Source of the DNA: Ridgeia piscesae
Lineage: Eukaryota; Annelida; Polychaeta; Sabellida; Siboglinidae
NCBI GenBank assembly: GCA_025642075.2
Contig: JAODUO010000039.1
Span: 622,501 to 686,500 of the forward strand
Length of the DNA: 64,000 bases
Direction of reading: 5' to 3'
Shown here: positions 52,682 through 63,981 of the stretch, one piece after another
How positions within the stretch are numbered: the first letter of the stretch is position 1
Layout: the number at the start of each line of letters is the position of its first letter
Position numbers and translations under genes: made by a program
Notes under the pieces: model-generated
What the model saw: the letters and a program-made list of their open reading frames with translations, nothing else
Told to the model about the DNA's origin: nothing
The model's database searches: none

Positions 52682-53345
52682 TCTACATACGCTCCTATCT
52701 CCACACCCCCTCTTACCTCCACACCCCCTCTTACCTCCACACCCCCTCTTACCTCCACATCTCCTCTTACCTCCACACCCCTCTTACCTCCACACCCCCT
52801 CTTACCTCCACATCCCCTCTTACCTCCACATCCCCTCTTACCTCCACATCCCCTCTTACCTCCACACCCCCTCTTACCTCCACACCCCCTCTTACCTCCA
52901 CACCCCTCTTACCTCCACATCCCCTCTTACCTCCACACCCATCTTACCTCCACACCCCCTCTTACCTCCACACTCCCTCTTACCTCCACACCCCTCTTAC
53001 CTCCACACCCCTCTTACCTCCACACCCCTCTTACCTCCACACCCCCTCTTACCTACACACACCCTCTTACATCCACCCCCTCTTACCTCCACACCCCCTC
53101 TTACCTCCAAACCCCCTCTTACCTCCTCTTAACTCCACACCCCCTCTTACCTGCACCCCCATCTTACCTCCACACCCCCTCTTACCTCCACACCCCCTCT
53201 TACCTCCACACTCCTCTTACCTCCACACCCCACTTACCTCCACACCCCCTCTTACCTCCACACCCCTCTTACCTCCACACCCCCTCATACCTCCACACCC
53301 CCTCTTACCTCCAAACCCCCACTTACCTATACATCCACCTATGTC
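52682..53345. repeat. 18-bp minisatellite (CTTACCTCCACACCCCCT)
   Basis: About 36 units of 17 or 18 bases repeat, the length changing by one C in the C run. Three plus-strand frames read open as Leu-Thr-Ser-Thr-Pro, Leu-Pro-Pro-His-Pro and Ser-Tyr-Leu-His-Thr repeats, and each is interrupted by the one-base length shifts. On the minus strand, every unit contains GAGGTAAGA, a good match to the 5' splice-site consensus. Confidence 0.95.
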
Positions 53346-55626
53346 TCCTCTTACCTCTACGCTCCATTTTCCCTCTACACCCCTCCATTACATCCCACTT
53401 CATTCTAGTTCTACACCATATTATACCCCTTCTCTCTCCTACCCCCTACATCCACCCCTTCCCATCCTTTCCCCTCCCTTCCACCCAACCAAATCTCACC
53501 GTTAACACCTGTGAGTGACACCCCTGGAGGTCACATGACCAGTGTTACGAGACCCCCCCACATTCCTCACGGTCTCTCAGGTGGCTGTAATATCGCACCT
53601 ATCTGTCTGCGCCCTCACAATGTCAGACACCCCTCAAAGGGCACACCAATCACCCCGCCTATCAGGGCAAAAACCACTGTGATAGATGCAGCAACGATGC
53701 GCCCTCAATGCCCGGAATTTTATCGGGGAAGTTTGGAGCTGAAGCGTGAGACCACTGGGGTGGCAAACTGGGGTTCATCAGAGGGGTAGACAGGCAGACA
53801 GGGTTTGTTTTATCTGTGTTTTAGGTGTCATCCTAAAGCGTAATGCACCAACACGTCCCAGGTCACTGAGAACAATCGAGATGGAATGTCACAAAAACGT
53901 TAATATTCCCCCATTACATAATCATACCCATCATGCACCTGAATGATCCAATTCAATGCCAGACAAATGTAATTGTTAGAAAAGAGTTTTAAAATCCACA
54001 GATAACAACTGACATTATGTCAATTGCATGCAAAAATGAAGCCATACTCTGAAGAACAAATCAAAGCCGCAACGATAATAAAACGAATATTTTCCGGGTT
54101 AAACTGGTTTAAATTTTATGTCCCTGCGATTTCCGTTCTGATTATGTTGCATAAGTTGAAATGGAGATGATTTGGTTACACTTGGCAATGCAGCCTCACA
54201 GGGCGTAGCTGGGAACAGGGGGCGGACTACCACGAGGGTGTCGACACCCGTGATTACATGAATAAATAGTGACGCCATCGTCACTGTTTCAGTACCGCGT
54301 CAGGTTATAACCCGACACAGGAAATAATCAATATTGCCAGCAGTGAGACTGAAACAATACCTGTTGACAGTCTCGCTTATTTTATCTCGCCCTCTGGTGA
54401 ATAGCAAGGGGTGCACTGCGATCAAAGGGAGTCGGGGTGATAAACAAACTCGCTGTACTCACAGGTATGTTGGGGGGCAGGGCTGGAGGGGCGACAGAAG
54501 GGGTTTTATTGTTTAAAAGTGTTCAACTATATGATATGCAAAAAACAGCCGTGTCGGAAAAGGTTGACATTCTTCGTGGTGTTTACGATGGCGGCGAGTG
54601 AAATGACACCACCGATAGCTGCGTGTGTGTCCCACTAGATGTCACTCACAAAGTGATGATTTTGCTGCGGTCGTTTCTTTTGTCATGCTCCCCGTGGAGT
54701 CCTCTTAGATGACGGCGATAAGGTGAAAGTTCATCATCCAGGTACACCGCGGGGCTGACGCAGAGTCCATTCAGTTGCCTCGATTATGTTATCATCAACT
54801 GAAGCGTATCCGAGGATCTGTAGCATCTCATGTAATGGCATCACCTTTCATAACTCTATATTCAATTACACGATTAAGCAGCGTGGCCAAAATCAGACGG
54901 CTTTAAGGGTCAGCATGTTATCGGGTGATATAAGAAAACGTGAACTTTATGTGAATGCTATCCATACGTGGTCGACGCATCATGATATGGTTATATTCAG
55001 TCCGTATCTGTTCGCCAGATATAGCATCATTATAATTACATATAAAACCAGGTTCTTTAAAAAAAATCTCGCCGAACGTTTAACCAACCATTAGGAAACT
55101 ATACCCCTCACACCAGCTGCACCTAATAAAACAAGACACGACCCCACAAAACCTGTTTCATCCCAACATACTTCCAGGAAATTTAACCCCTAGACCCAGC
55201 TTTACACAGAATGTTTTTATAAATAATTTCTGACACATGGGGTATCCTATATCGAGTCTTAAATTCTAAAAGACAGGATATGCCAAGAACCACTGTCATC
55301 TCTAATGTGTATTTAATGAATAACCATCCAAGTTGATCACAGCGTGACAAATCCTCCCATGCCTTATAACTACATCTTGGGTTCTGGACCCTCAATCCCA
55401 GTAGTAAATTAAGACAAAATCAAAGGGTGTCACGCATGAGTGAACTTTGCATAACATTCGATTGAATGACACCTAAACGGGGACACTGCCTCGCTTCAAA
55501 CAAAGCACGAGCCATTACCTGGAAATGATCTGGCTTCAACTATTGGCAATTTTCTTACCATAGATTTCCTTCTGTAAGAACGCGTTTGCTTCACTGAGAA
55601 AATTGTATCCCTCATGTTTTATTGCA
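53346..55626. other. Single-copy non-coding DNA
   Basis: GGTCACATGACC is at 53529-53540. A YY1-core ATGGCGGC is at 54588-54595 in a CpG-richer patch. No exon is supported. Confidence 0.4.
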
Positions 55627-55873
55627 GCCAGTTCACAAGATAAGCGGTTTCGAAATCATTGTCTCCAAAACCGAGACGAAATACACAATAATAGTGGACA
55701 TAAAAAAGTCACACTACGCACATACAATGGTGACATTCCTGAAGCCAACAACCATCGAAGATACTTATTTTGTGAGAGACGCTGTCGCGACACAGATATG
55801 CTCAAAGAAGCCCAGCAACACTCCCAGATATTGCCTTCGTATAGGCAATGGAAGCTACACCTCCGTCATTTGT
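55627..55873 (+). CDS. Candidate unassigned exon (low confidence)
   Basis: A polypyrimidine-AG acceptor, TGTTTTATTGCAG, ends at 55626. The following frame stays open with a balanced, protein-like composition (ISGFEIIVSKTETKYTIIVD near the start, SNTPRYCLRIGNGSYTSVI near the end). No strong donor closes it; the best nearby is ATTTGTAAAC at about 55870-55879. A second plus-strand frame is open too, which weakens the case. I do not recognise a family. It could be chance in a base-balanced stretch. Confidence 0.2.
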
Positions 55874-58800
55874 AAACAATCACAAACTCCCGCAATCAGA
55901 CATCACAGGGCATAGTTTGCAAGAACAGAACGTACCCTCTAATCAAGGACAAAAGATGGATGCGTTTTTGCCGGCATGCTGGCTGATAATCGGGTGATGT
56001 TTTGTTTGCATGCATGCAACTTTGAAGACATTCCAACTACCTAAACTGCACCGATTGTGTCTGTGTGTGCGCCAACATCAAACACGTTTCATATTCTGTT
56101 TTAAGCTGTAGAAACGCATGAAACCCAGTTATACTCAGTGGTGAATCCATCAAGACCGAACTTGATCTCCTTCGTATTTCAAGCAAGATGTTCAGATACC
56201 CTAACAACATTTCCTATATCATCTTATTTATAATACCCTCCATATTTTGCACAACTTTATTATCAACATTGATCATACTCATCAATTTGTCGCTGCCAAC
56301 TTTGTAAAAGGGCAACATGAAAAAGCTGCCTAAATATATCGCAGATTCCTATAAAACATCCTTGAAATGTAGTTATGCCAACCCTATAATTACGACCTCT
56401 TAACACATACACCATACATCAACACCCCATTTTTGCACAACCACGAACGTCAAATTTATGGAATAATAACGGATCCCCCTAAACACCCCTCCCCACTGCC
56501 TGCAGGGTGAATAGTTCTGTGAGCAGAACTCAGTATTGTACGTCTTCATCGCGAACAGTTCCACACGACATAAAACGGACGTATAAACGCGACAAGTATT
56601 CACACACAGCATTACATACAAGTGTGGCCACCCTGACTAGTAATGACACTGTTCCATCACGGCACACCAACATTTAAACCGCCATAAACCAATGGGAGTG
56701 CTCGGTTTCAATGCGGCCACAAAAATGTGACCAAGGACAGAATTGAATGACAACAGGTTCTTCAGAGACACATCCTGTAGTTTACTAAACTTGGCTGCAG
56801 GGACGCCGTAGGTGTGGATGACAACTGGGTGAGGTGAAAGTCACCTTAAGTGATAAATAAAGGCCCACTCAAGTTGCGGCGTTAAAATAAGACTTGTCGC
56901 AGTAAAATGATTTTTTTTTAAACTGCTGACTTGTATTTCTGCTGACGGTAATTTGAAAATTGTACTACACACAGAAAAACAAGTTTTATATTTCTGTTTA
57001 TTTCGACTGGTATTTATGCTTTGGAATGCAGGCAAGTTGCTATCAAAATTAATACTATTAATAGGATTTCAATACCGGATTACGTGACATTTGGGAGAAA
57101 AAGACCAATTTTGGTACAGAAATCAGGACTAAAATAAAACTTCTAAAGTCTTTAACATCATCAATATTTCATAAACATGAAATTTCTAAAACAGAATCCG
57201 TACCAAAAACACTTTTTGAGGAAAATTATCCCCTACAAAAAAAAAAAAATTGCAATGCTGAACAACTTCCAAATACTAGTTGATTGAGTGACGATGTCCA
57301 GAATACTGACCAATCACAACTGACCAATCACAGTCACAGCACACCAATCACTGGAGACTGGCCAGGAACATAAATAACTGACCCTTCATCAGTGAGCACC
57401 CAAACAGAATTTATACCCCTTTATCTGGGTGAGTAAGGTTGACCCACTAGTTCATGTGCACTGAGTGTTCTTGGGTCAGAAACCCCACCAGCCCTGTAGG
57501 AGGCAGACCCTTGAGTGACAACGATAAATTGGATTTTATCTACGATACCAACCAGTGCCAGGCTTGAGAGCAGGGGTAATTACCCCATGATTTACTTTCA
57601 TGTAGATCGCATGTTCAGCCCCCTACCCGAGAACGCGAGATGCGTTTGATTGCTAAAAAAAGGTGGGGGGGGGTAATTTTGGAAAACACATAAATGAAAA
57701 TTAGTGGTATATATTTGGGAATCAGGGTAATATGATGCAGAATGTTTTTTTATTCAAACACAGGTGAGTGGTTCATGGATGTAGTATGTAGTAAGTAGTG
57801 TATAGAATAACCTCAGCTTTAATATCTCTATACAGTATTCATACAAACAACACAATCGTTGGACATTACAAGGTATAACTGGTGCAACTGATACTGTATG
57901 CGGTGGACAATTCATCTAAATCTCCTGGTCATCAGTTGGCATTTTTATTACCTCTTTGTAGGCGAATTGATCTGCAGTGCACGGCACAAAAAATGCAAAC
58001 TTGACCAATTGATCACCCTCACAGCACAACAACATGCACTGTGGTCACATGACTTCCTACGAGAAGACAAACGACAGCACGAGTTAATTATTTTATAAGG
58101 AACATCTCAGGCCTCTAAACCGGGCATTATGCGTACACAAGCAAGCTGTATATATCTGGTCTGTGAGGAGTTTTGAGTATGAGTGCACAGGACAGTGGAA
58201 CTATGAGAGCAACGTTGGGTAGGCTGTGTTTTATTTGATAGAAAAGCCAACGTGATGTTGTAATCATCTCCTTTGCATAGTCCGACTCTCACTTTCACGA
58301 CAATAATGCGCCTCGCTGCGATTCACCCCAGTGGGAGTGGCGAGAACCAATTTTCGCTTGGAAATGACCGGAGCATTTTAGCACGTTCCTCTTGTCAGCG
58401 ACACAAGAAAAGTGTCAAAGCCGCATAAAGCCGGGCCACGGGACAAGTCACTAACTGTGGCCCTCCTCAGCGATATAGCTCACAGATAGGTGCATAGACA
58501 ACCCTCTTTGGGGCGGTGAGATAAACCCCCCTTTGATATTCATGACCCCTAAATGGTGGCTAGCCCCAGAGTGGTAATTACCCACCATCAATCACCTCAC
58601 AGCAGCAGGTGCAACTGTAAACCCCAGAATGCGATCACCGCCCACATATTAACACTGTCTGGGTGTCTGCACCGTTTCCTTCACTCCGCCTGGAGAACTC
58701 CGGTTTTAGGGCCACCGAGGGTGCCGGAGAATATGATCCCGGAGGAATTGTGTCTAGGACGTTGGAGGCAGCGAACGTGTTTAGTGTAAAGTCTGTCACG

Positions 58801-59399
58801 GTTAGCCGTGTACGTGTAGGTGTGCATGTACCTGATGTACCTACAGGTGTAGTATATGTTGGACGTCATCAACATGATGGACAGCTAAATGACCATAGGT
58901 CAACGGTACGACAGTTAATAAGTCTACCATGTAAGAAAGCCATTTAATATAATTGCTACCCGCAAACAGAAGTGTTTGGACAACACCCAAGGAACTGCCC
59001 ACCTATCTGTTATAAGAGACACCGTATTTATACAACGCTAATCAAAATGAATGAAACAGAACTTCTTGGGTGGCGACACAGAGGATGCCAGCCTGACATA
59101 GTCTCCCCTACAAGTTTTATGTTAGAAATTATAAGCATCTGTTCATTCTTACTACATTTTGCAACAAGTTTTATTGTCACAAAAATAATACACATAAGCA
59201 CACAGCATTTATAATTTCTTGTGCATCGTATAATTGGTTTAACTGTAAGAATACATCAATTTTAGAAATTCACAGGTCATATTTTGTTTGGTGGGTTCTT
59301 GGACATGTTATTTACTGTCTGGCTAAAATCCATAAATGCACTTGAAAACTGTAAAAGTCTATATACAAACTAGAAACAAAATTATATTTATAAACTGGC
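55874..59399. other. Single-copy non-coding DNA
   Basis: A run of nine G is at 57665-57673. GGTCACATGAC is at 58043-58053. 58663-58947 holds a 94-codon plus frame without a domain. Confidence 0.4.
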
Positions 59400-59500
59400 A
59401 CATACACGAACTCACACGCACGCACACAGATACACACAGCCACACGCACACCCACCCAAACCCACCCACCCACCCACCCACCCATGCACGCACGCACGCA
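59400..59500. repeat. (CACG)n/(CCCA)n microsatellite
   Basis: CA-rich and CACG units lead into about seven CCCA units and then ACGC units. Confidence 0.95.
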
Positions 59501-60254
59501 CACGTATGAAGTGACACAGATTATGACCACATCACAAACATCACCGGTGATGAATAAACACATGTATATACGATACAAAGCCAACTTTGCCTGTAATGAC
59601 TAAATAATTGGCTGCTATGATACCCTGCTCCATACAGACGGGTCAAGGCTCAACTGTCGGCACACTTAGTCTAATACACTGCTGAAAGAACGGCACTTAA
59701 GTGTCTCCTGTACTGTGTATAGGGATGTTTCAGACAGACTCAAGTCAACATCATCTATTTCGTAGGAAGGATGACATTATCATGGTCAAGAGACAGGCTT
59801 TGAATGGCTGTAAAAGACTGAATTAATTTTATTGTGAAATGAAGTACAAATATGTATATTCTGACACGTTCATTACCCGAATAGGTTTGAAATAACCACC
59901 TTTGTAAAAGGAGTCATTCTCCTAGTTATGCAGCATATTTTATTTAACTGTCACATTAAAAAATCTACTTACCCTAATAAGACCGCATATATTATAAGCG
60001 GTATAAAAGAAAATGTGATACAGAATAAAATTTAATTTGCAAAATGGTATCCATTGTCAACCAGAAAATTATAAAAAATTTGACTAACATGTCTTGTGGA
60101 ATGCCCCATGGAATTTGTTTATTTATTTTAACAACTAACATACTACTTCATTGCACAATATATTATTTGTTAAACAAAAACAAATTGGAATACATGTATA
60201 TTGATTTAAACTTTCTTAAAACTACACCTGCCAGAATTTAAACTGATTATTAAT
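59501..60254. other. AT-rich non-coding DNA
   Basis: Nothing is supported. The sequence is increasingly AT-rich towards 60250. Confidence 0.4.
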
Positions 60255-60257
60255 ATT

Positions 60258-60420
60258 ATTTAAGTAAATAATAATAATAATAATAATGATGACTTCTTAT
60301 GCGCCAATATCCTCGAAGATTGCGTTCAGTGGCGCAACAAAACCAAGGAATTAAGGAATCTCGTAATCGTATAACAATGTGAGTCGTCGATGGATGGATG
60401 AAGGTGCTACGAATCTAAGA
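60258..60420 (-). mobile_element. SINE-like element with (ATT)n tail
   Basis: On the plus strand, seven AAT units are followed by GATGACTTCTTATGCGCCAATATCC and AGTGGCGCAAC. Read on the minus strand, this gives GTTGCGCCACT, then GGATATTGGCGCATAAG, then an ATT-repeat tail. The layout matches known invertebrate SINE 3' ends, and the core word recurs at 47953-47966. The 5' limit is not defined. Confidence 0.4.
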
Positions 60421-60765
60421 AGGATACGCAGCGAATACTTTTTATATAACTTATTATACTACAGATTTGGTCAAGCTAGGACAAAATAGTTTTTTTAACA
60501 TATAGGCAATTAAAATACGATATTTTATAAGGAGCCTGCGTCATTAAAATATAATTTCATCACTTTCTCTTCATAAAGCTTGACCTGTCATTCGGTGTGC
60601 AAAATAATTAAATTTAAGTAAAAATTCATTTAAATTAAACACATCGTGGAAAACTGTTGAGATCAATAAGAATAAATTTATCAAGATGCTAAAATTTAGA
60701 CAATTCTTTTTTTAACTGATAGCGAAGGGATAATAGGACAGGCGGCAAGGCGATGGAATGGACAA

Positions 60766-60777
60766 GGTCATGTGACC
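60766..60777. promoter_or_regulatory. GGTCATGTGACC palindrome (M-box/CLEAR-like or IR2)
   Basis: This 12-base palindrome, within AGGTCATGTGACCT, is both an E-box of the MiT/TFE type and an inverted pair of AGGTCA half-sites with two bases between. It lies about 85 bases past the donor of the zinc-finger exon. The same word occurs several times elsewhere in the window. Confidence 0.3.
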
Positions 60778-60863
60778 TCCAACTCACAAGGGAAAGAACT
60801 GGGTCACGTCGATGAAAACACAAACAAGCGAGCAAAACGTCCTGCAACTGCAGCGCCACCTAC

Positions 60864-61059
60864 CTGTCACTGCCGACACCTGTTCGAAGTTCATGTTGTC
60901 GAGTACGTTGACGTGTTTGCCGTCGACCAGCAGCTGCGTGGTGTCGCCACCAAGGTGTCCGACTGGGATCTGAATGGTCGTCGTGTCATCTCCGTGACCT
61001 TCGACCACCGTCAGCGCTTGTTCGATGAGCAACATCTCACACTGCTTGTGTTGGTGCTC
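60864..61059 (-). CDS. Zinc-finger protein gene, exon with end of C2HC finger and acidic/Thr-rich tail
   Basis: Minus-strand exon of 196 bases. The acceptor TTGTCTGTCTCCAG ends at 61060. The donor is CAG|GTAGGT, with GT at 60863-60862. It enters in phase 0 and leaves in phase 1 (65 codons plus one base). The protein starts EHQHKQCEMLLIEQALTVVE and continues with a Gly/Asp/Thr-rich, hydrophobic-alternating segment (TTIQIPVGHLGGDTTQLLVD, later NVLDNMNFEQVSAVTG). Joined to the exon at 63273-63426 it completes a finger CDKC-x12-H-x4-C, a C2HC variant whose last ligand is the Cys of HKQC. The tail after the fingers resembles a regulatory or activation segment (inference). The 3' continuation beyond 60864 was not found. 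C2H2 proteins act in the nucleus as sequence-specific DNA-binding factors; the ortholog group could not be named. Confidence 0.88.
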
Positions 61060-61465
61060 CTGGAGACAGACAACACTCAGTGGAACACACACAAAGAAAT
61101 TCACGGGTTCATCTATGGCCACCAGGAGGATACATGAATAACTTAAATTTCCACAAAATGGCCTGGTACAGTAAACTAAATTATTAAAAAAACCAGACAA
61201 TTTTATATAAATATTACGTAGTGATTTTTTGACATCAACGATTTATGATACCGACCAAAAAAGTTGTCCCTTTTCCAATGATCAGTTTATACACGTGGCA
61301 TGTGTACATGACATATTTGTATAATACTATAATGGATTTAGATTAGACATCTTACAGCATGAACAAATGTTATTTTTCTTAGACAGCAGATGGCACCACC
61401 ATGCCACATTCATTACATCTGTCCACCAGGTGGAGCCACATAACAATTCACTACCTATGAGCCCT

Positions 61466-61473
61466 TATAAAAG
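61466..61473 (+). promoter_or_regulatory. TATAAAAG box just upstream of LINE remnant
   Basis: A consensus TATA box lies about 30 bases before the probable 5' end of the LINE (about 61497-61545). It could be part of the element's own 5' region or chance flanking sequence. Confidence 0.3.
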
Positions 61474-61496
61474 CAGCCTTCAGCCACGTATATCCA

Positions 61497-62850
61497 GTGG
61501 GACACACCACTGTTCTACTGCATTGTTACTTTTCCTCGGATCATGACCTTGTCGTGATGGAAAGACTTGCGAGTTCCAATGATCCTCAGCACTATGGCGT
61601 CTGGAGTGTCATATCTCTGGTAGGGCCTCCCCTGGCGCACAGGTCTGAGGTGAGGAGCCCAACTAACAGTGATCCAGCCACAATAGCAAATCCATTGACA
61701 GAGCAGTCATCTTCAGGATCCCCTCTGCTCTCCTCAAGCGAGGAAGGGACTAGAAAAGGTGGCCCAAACCTATCCTGACCGGAACACAGCATCCGGCGGG
61801 ATCACCACAATGCGGTTGAACCAAACGAAATTATCGAATTTTTAAAGTTGCGATATGGAATGTGCGAACTTTGATGGACAACCAAAACAATGGTCGTCCT
61901 GCGCCATCGTTGCCAGACAACTCACAAGATATGACATTGACATCGCTGCCTTGAGTGAAATACGTTTTCCAGAGGAAGGACAGCTGTGAGGGAAGCAGTG
62001 GCAGATCATCAACCACATGGAGTAGGCTCAAGTTGTTGAACATTTCCCACACTTATGGAGTCATTTATCCCATAGGGCCACCATTGTAGTAGAAATTCAA
62101 CACCATATATGCTGAGCCAACACATCCTTCAGGAAACTGCGCAATCGAATCTTCGATAACCACAACCTGAGGAAAGATACTAAAGTGATGGTCTACAAGG
62201 TCGTTTGTATTACCACTCTACTCTACGGGAGCGACGTGTGTGTTACTTATCGATGTCATCTGAAGACCCTGGAGAGTTTCCACCAACGTTGCCTCAGGAA
62301 GATACTTTGTATCCGATGGGAAGATCACAGCACCAATGCCAGTGTCCTCATAGAGGCCAACACAACTAGTATTGCGGCAATGGTAATGCAGAACCAACTC
62401 CACTCGGCTGGCCACTGTATCAGAATGTTGGACAACCGTCTCCCCCGACTTTTTGCACAACTAACACTTTGTACGAGAACACGTGGTGGCCAGAGAAAAT
62501 GATTCAAAGACACTGCGAAACATTACATGAAGGAAGGCCAAATTGACATCAATGCTTGGGAACTTATGGCCATGGACCATCCACTTTGGCGCGATTGCAT
62601 ATAGCAGGCAACGGCCAAATTTGAGACAGTTCTACTTCATGAGGCGGAGAAACAGCAGAAGAGACATGAGAGGGAGATGTCTCAACATCTTCACATCTCC
62701 TTCCATCTGGCACCTCCTGCCAACACTGCAACAAGATCTGTAGGTCAAGAATCGGGCTCTTGAGGCACCTCAGGTTACATGGTCGACCACTGGAAGACGT
62801 CTTCCTCGTTTCGAGGGACTGCTGAAGATGCTTATAGCTGGTGATTCTCA
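61497..62850 (+). mobile_element. Internally deleted LINE (APE-type non-LTR retrotransposon) remnant
   Basis: Plus-strand fragments in order: a 5' leader from about 61540 (ATCATGACCTTGTCGTGATGG); an endonuclease start at 61847 (VAIWNVRTLMDNQNN); a frameshift by about 61900 into AIVARQLTRYDIDIAALSE; and a TGA after PEEGQL near 61989. About 100 bases of unclear sequence follow. Then come the thumb and C-terminal part of the reverse-transcriptase ORF from about 62123: SFRKLRNRIFDNHNLRKDTK, TTLLYGSDV, LESFHQRCLRKIL, GHCIRMLDNRLPR. Next is an in-frame TGA after GGQRK, then FKDTAKHYMKEGQIDINAWE and a TAG after WRDCI. The reverse-transcriptase core is absent, so the copy is internally deleted and dead. 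It lies in the intron of the minus-strand zinc-finger gene. The tail layout resembles LINE proteins common in invertebrate genomes; the clade is not assigned. Confidence 0.88.
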
Positions 62851-63272
62851 TACAATAACTCTTTTCCTATATTTCTTGCCCCATCAAAAACTGACAGTTG
62901 ACATCACAGAACAGGGGGGATGGGAGCAATATTGATTCATATACCATGATGGTGCCCAATACTGGGTTACCTGCTAACACAGGTGTTACTATGTGAGTTT
63001 GATCACTATCTGCCAACACAGGAGGAATTGTAATATTCAGTACAGACCACTTTGGTAATTTATTTCTATCTGTATAAAAAACCTGGGACACTATTGGGTA
63101 CTATGCTGATTGAACTCATAAATACAGGGTACGTTTAGGGTATTAATGTCCAATTCCAATGAATTTTTACAGTAAATACTACCTCACAAGTACACCATAC
63201 TCTGACAGTTTTTGTGTAGACAGGAATGGCAATGGCAAATGACATCTCCCACTGAGGAGGTAGATGACTTAC

Positions 63273-63426
63273 GTTGAGCATGACCTCGTTCTTGAACGCT
63301 GCTCCACATTTATCACAGACTATTTTTGCATCAGCGTGTTTGCGTTCAATGTGCTTGCGTATGTCCGTGAAAGTATAACCGTAGAAGTCACAGACTCCGC
63401 ACTTGTAGTCCCTCTGGCCCTTGTGC
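63273..63426 (-). CDS. Zinc-finger protein gene, internal exon with C2H2 fingers
   Basis: Minus-strand exon of 154 bases between acceptor CATGTTCCAG (AG at 63428-63427) and donor AAC|GTAAGT. It enters with one base that completes a split codon, then has 51 codons and ends in phase 0. It starts HKGQRDYKCGVCDF. One complete C2H2 finger follows the pattern C-x2-C-x12-H-x4-H (CGVC ... HIERKH), then a linker ADAKIV, then the first half of the next finger (CDKCGAAFKNEVMLN). That finger is finished by the next exon at 61059. The first residue H is the last zinc ligand of the preceding finger, supplied from the exon ending at 63982. The fingers resemble those of developmental or chromatin C2H2 factors, but no specific ortholog could be recognised. 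Confidence 0.9.
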
Positions 63427-63981
63427 CTGGAACATGTATAGTAAATAATAATAGTGCTGTATATTGCATAGTATGTGCTGTAAATGTTATGTAAATCTCG
63501 GTTTTGTACTCATTCGTGTTGACATAAGAATCGTGAATTACAAAGCAATACACTGATTGTGAACTACTTCAGCAAAAGCACTTTATTTTGTAAAATTGTG
63601 ATTTTAAATATCTTTATTTCTTACTTTTGTGTTTTTATTTTTTTAACACACATTATACACACACATATATATTATATATATTATATATATATATATATAT
63701 TATATATATATACCCGTGGTATATATTTAACTTACCATTTAAAAGTAATGCATATTTCAATTCTTATTTGCATATAAAGTTGTCCAACAGGTTTCTTTTC
63801 TACCTAAATAAAAATATTTATATTCGATTAACCTACCAAATTTTTTCGTTAACATTTCCTTACTTTCACACAGTTTGGGATGCTTCGCCTGAAACACTGC
63901 ATCGTGTCAATTTACAAGAACAATAACAGTCTCACAATCACATAAAGACACTGATGCAGTAGCACTGTACACCACACACAC
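63427..63981 (-). other. Intron of the zinc-finger gene
   Basis: 555-base intron starting GTGTGT (63981 downward) and ending at AG 63428-63427. It contains the (TA)n tract at 63660-63712. Confidence 0.65.
63660..63712. repeat. (TA)n microsatellite
   Basis: TATATAT blocks are broken by TATTATA words. Confidence 0.9.

Larger units (their letters stand above)
61060..63272 (-). other. Intron of the zinc-finger gene
   Basis: 2213-base intron with GT at 63272-63271 (AAC|GTAAGT) and AG at 61061-61060. It hosts the opposite-strand LINE remnant. 62851-63272 is otherwise plain sequence. Confidence 0.85.

Noticed and set aside
52560..53518. Mucin-like Thr/Ser/Pro protein of up to 301 codons
   Set aside because: Three overlapping plus frames are open only because of the 18-bp repeat, and one-base length shifts move the repeat between frames.
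58663..58947. 94-codon plus-strand frame (TEGAGEYDPGGIVSRTLEA region)
   Set aside because: The acceptor is weak, there is no domain, and the end runs into a GTGTGCATGTACC repeat-like stretch.
60772..61137. 121-codon plus-strand frame
   Set aside because: It is the antisense shadow of the zinc-finger exon at 60864-61059 and lacks its own support.
63894..63918. Micro-exon reading AKHPKLCE on the minus strand
   Set aside because: It has an acceptor-like TGTTTCAG and a following GTAAGG, but including it breaks the frame that otherwise rebuilds the zinc finger ELHVKRHKGQRDYKC.
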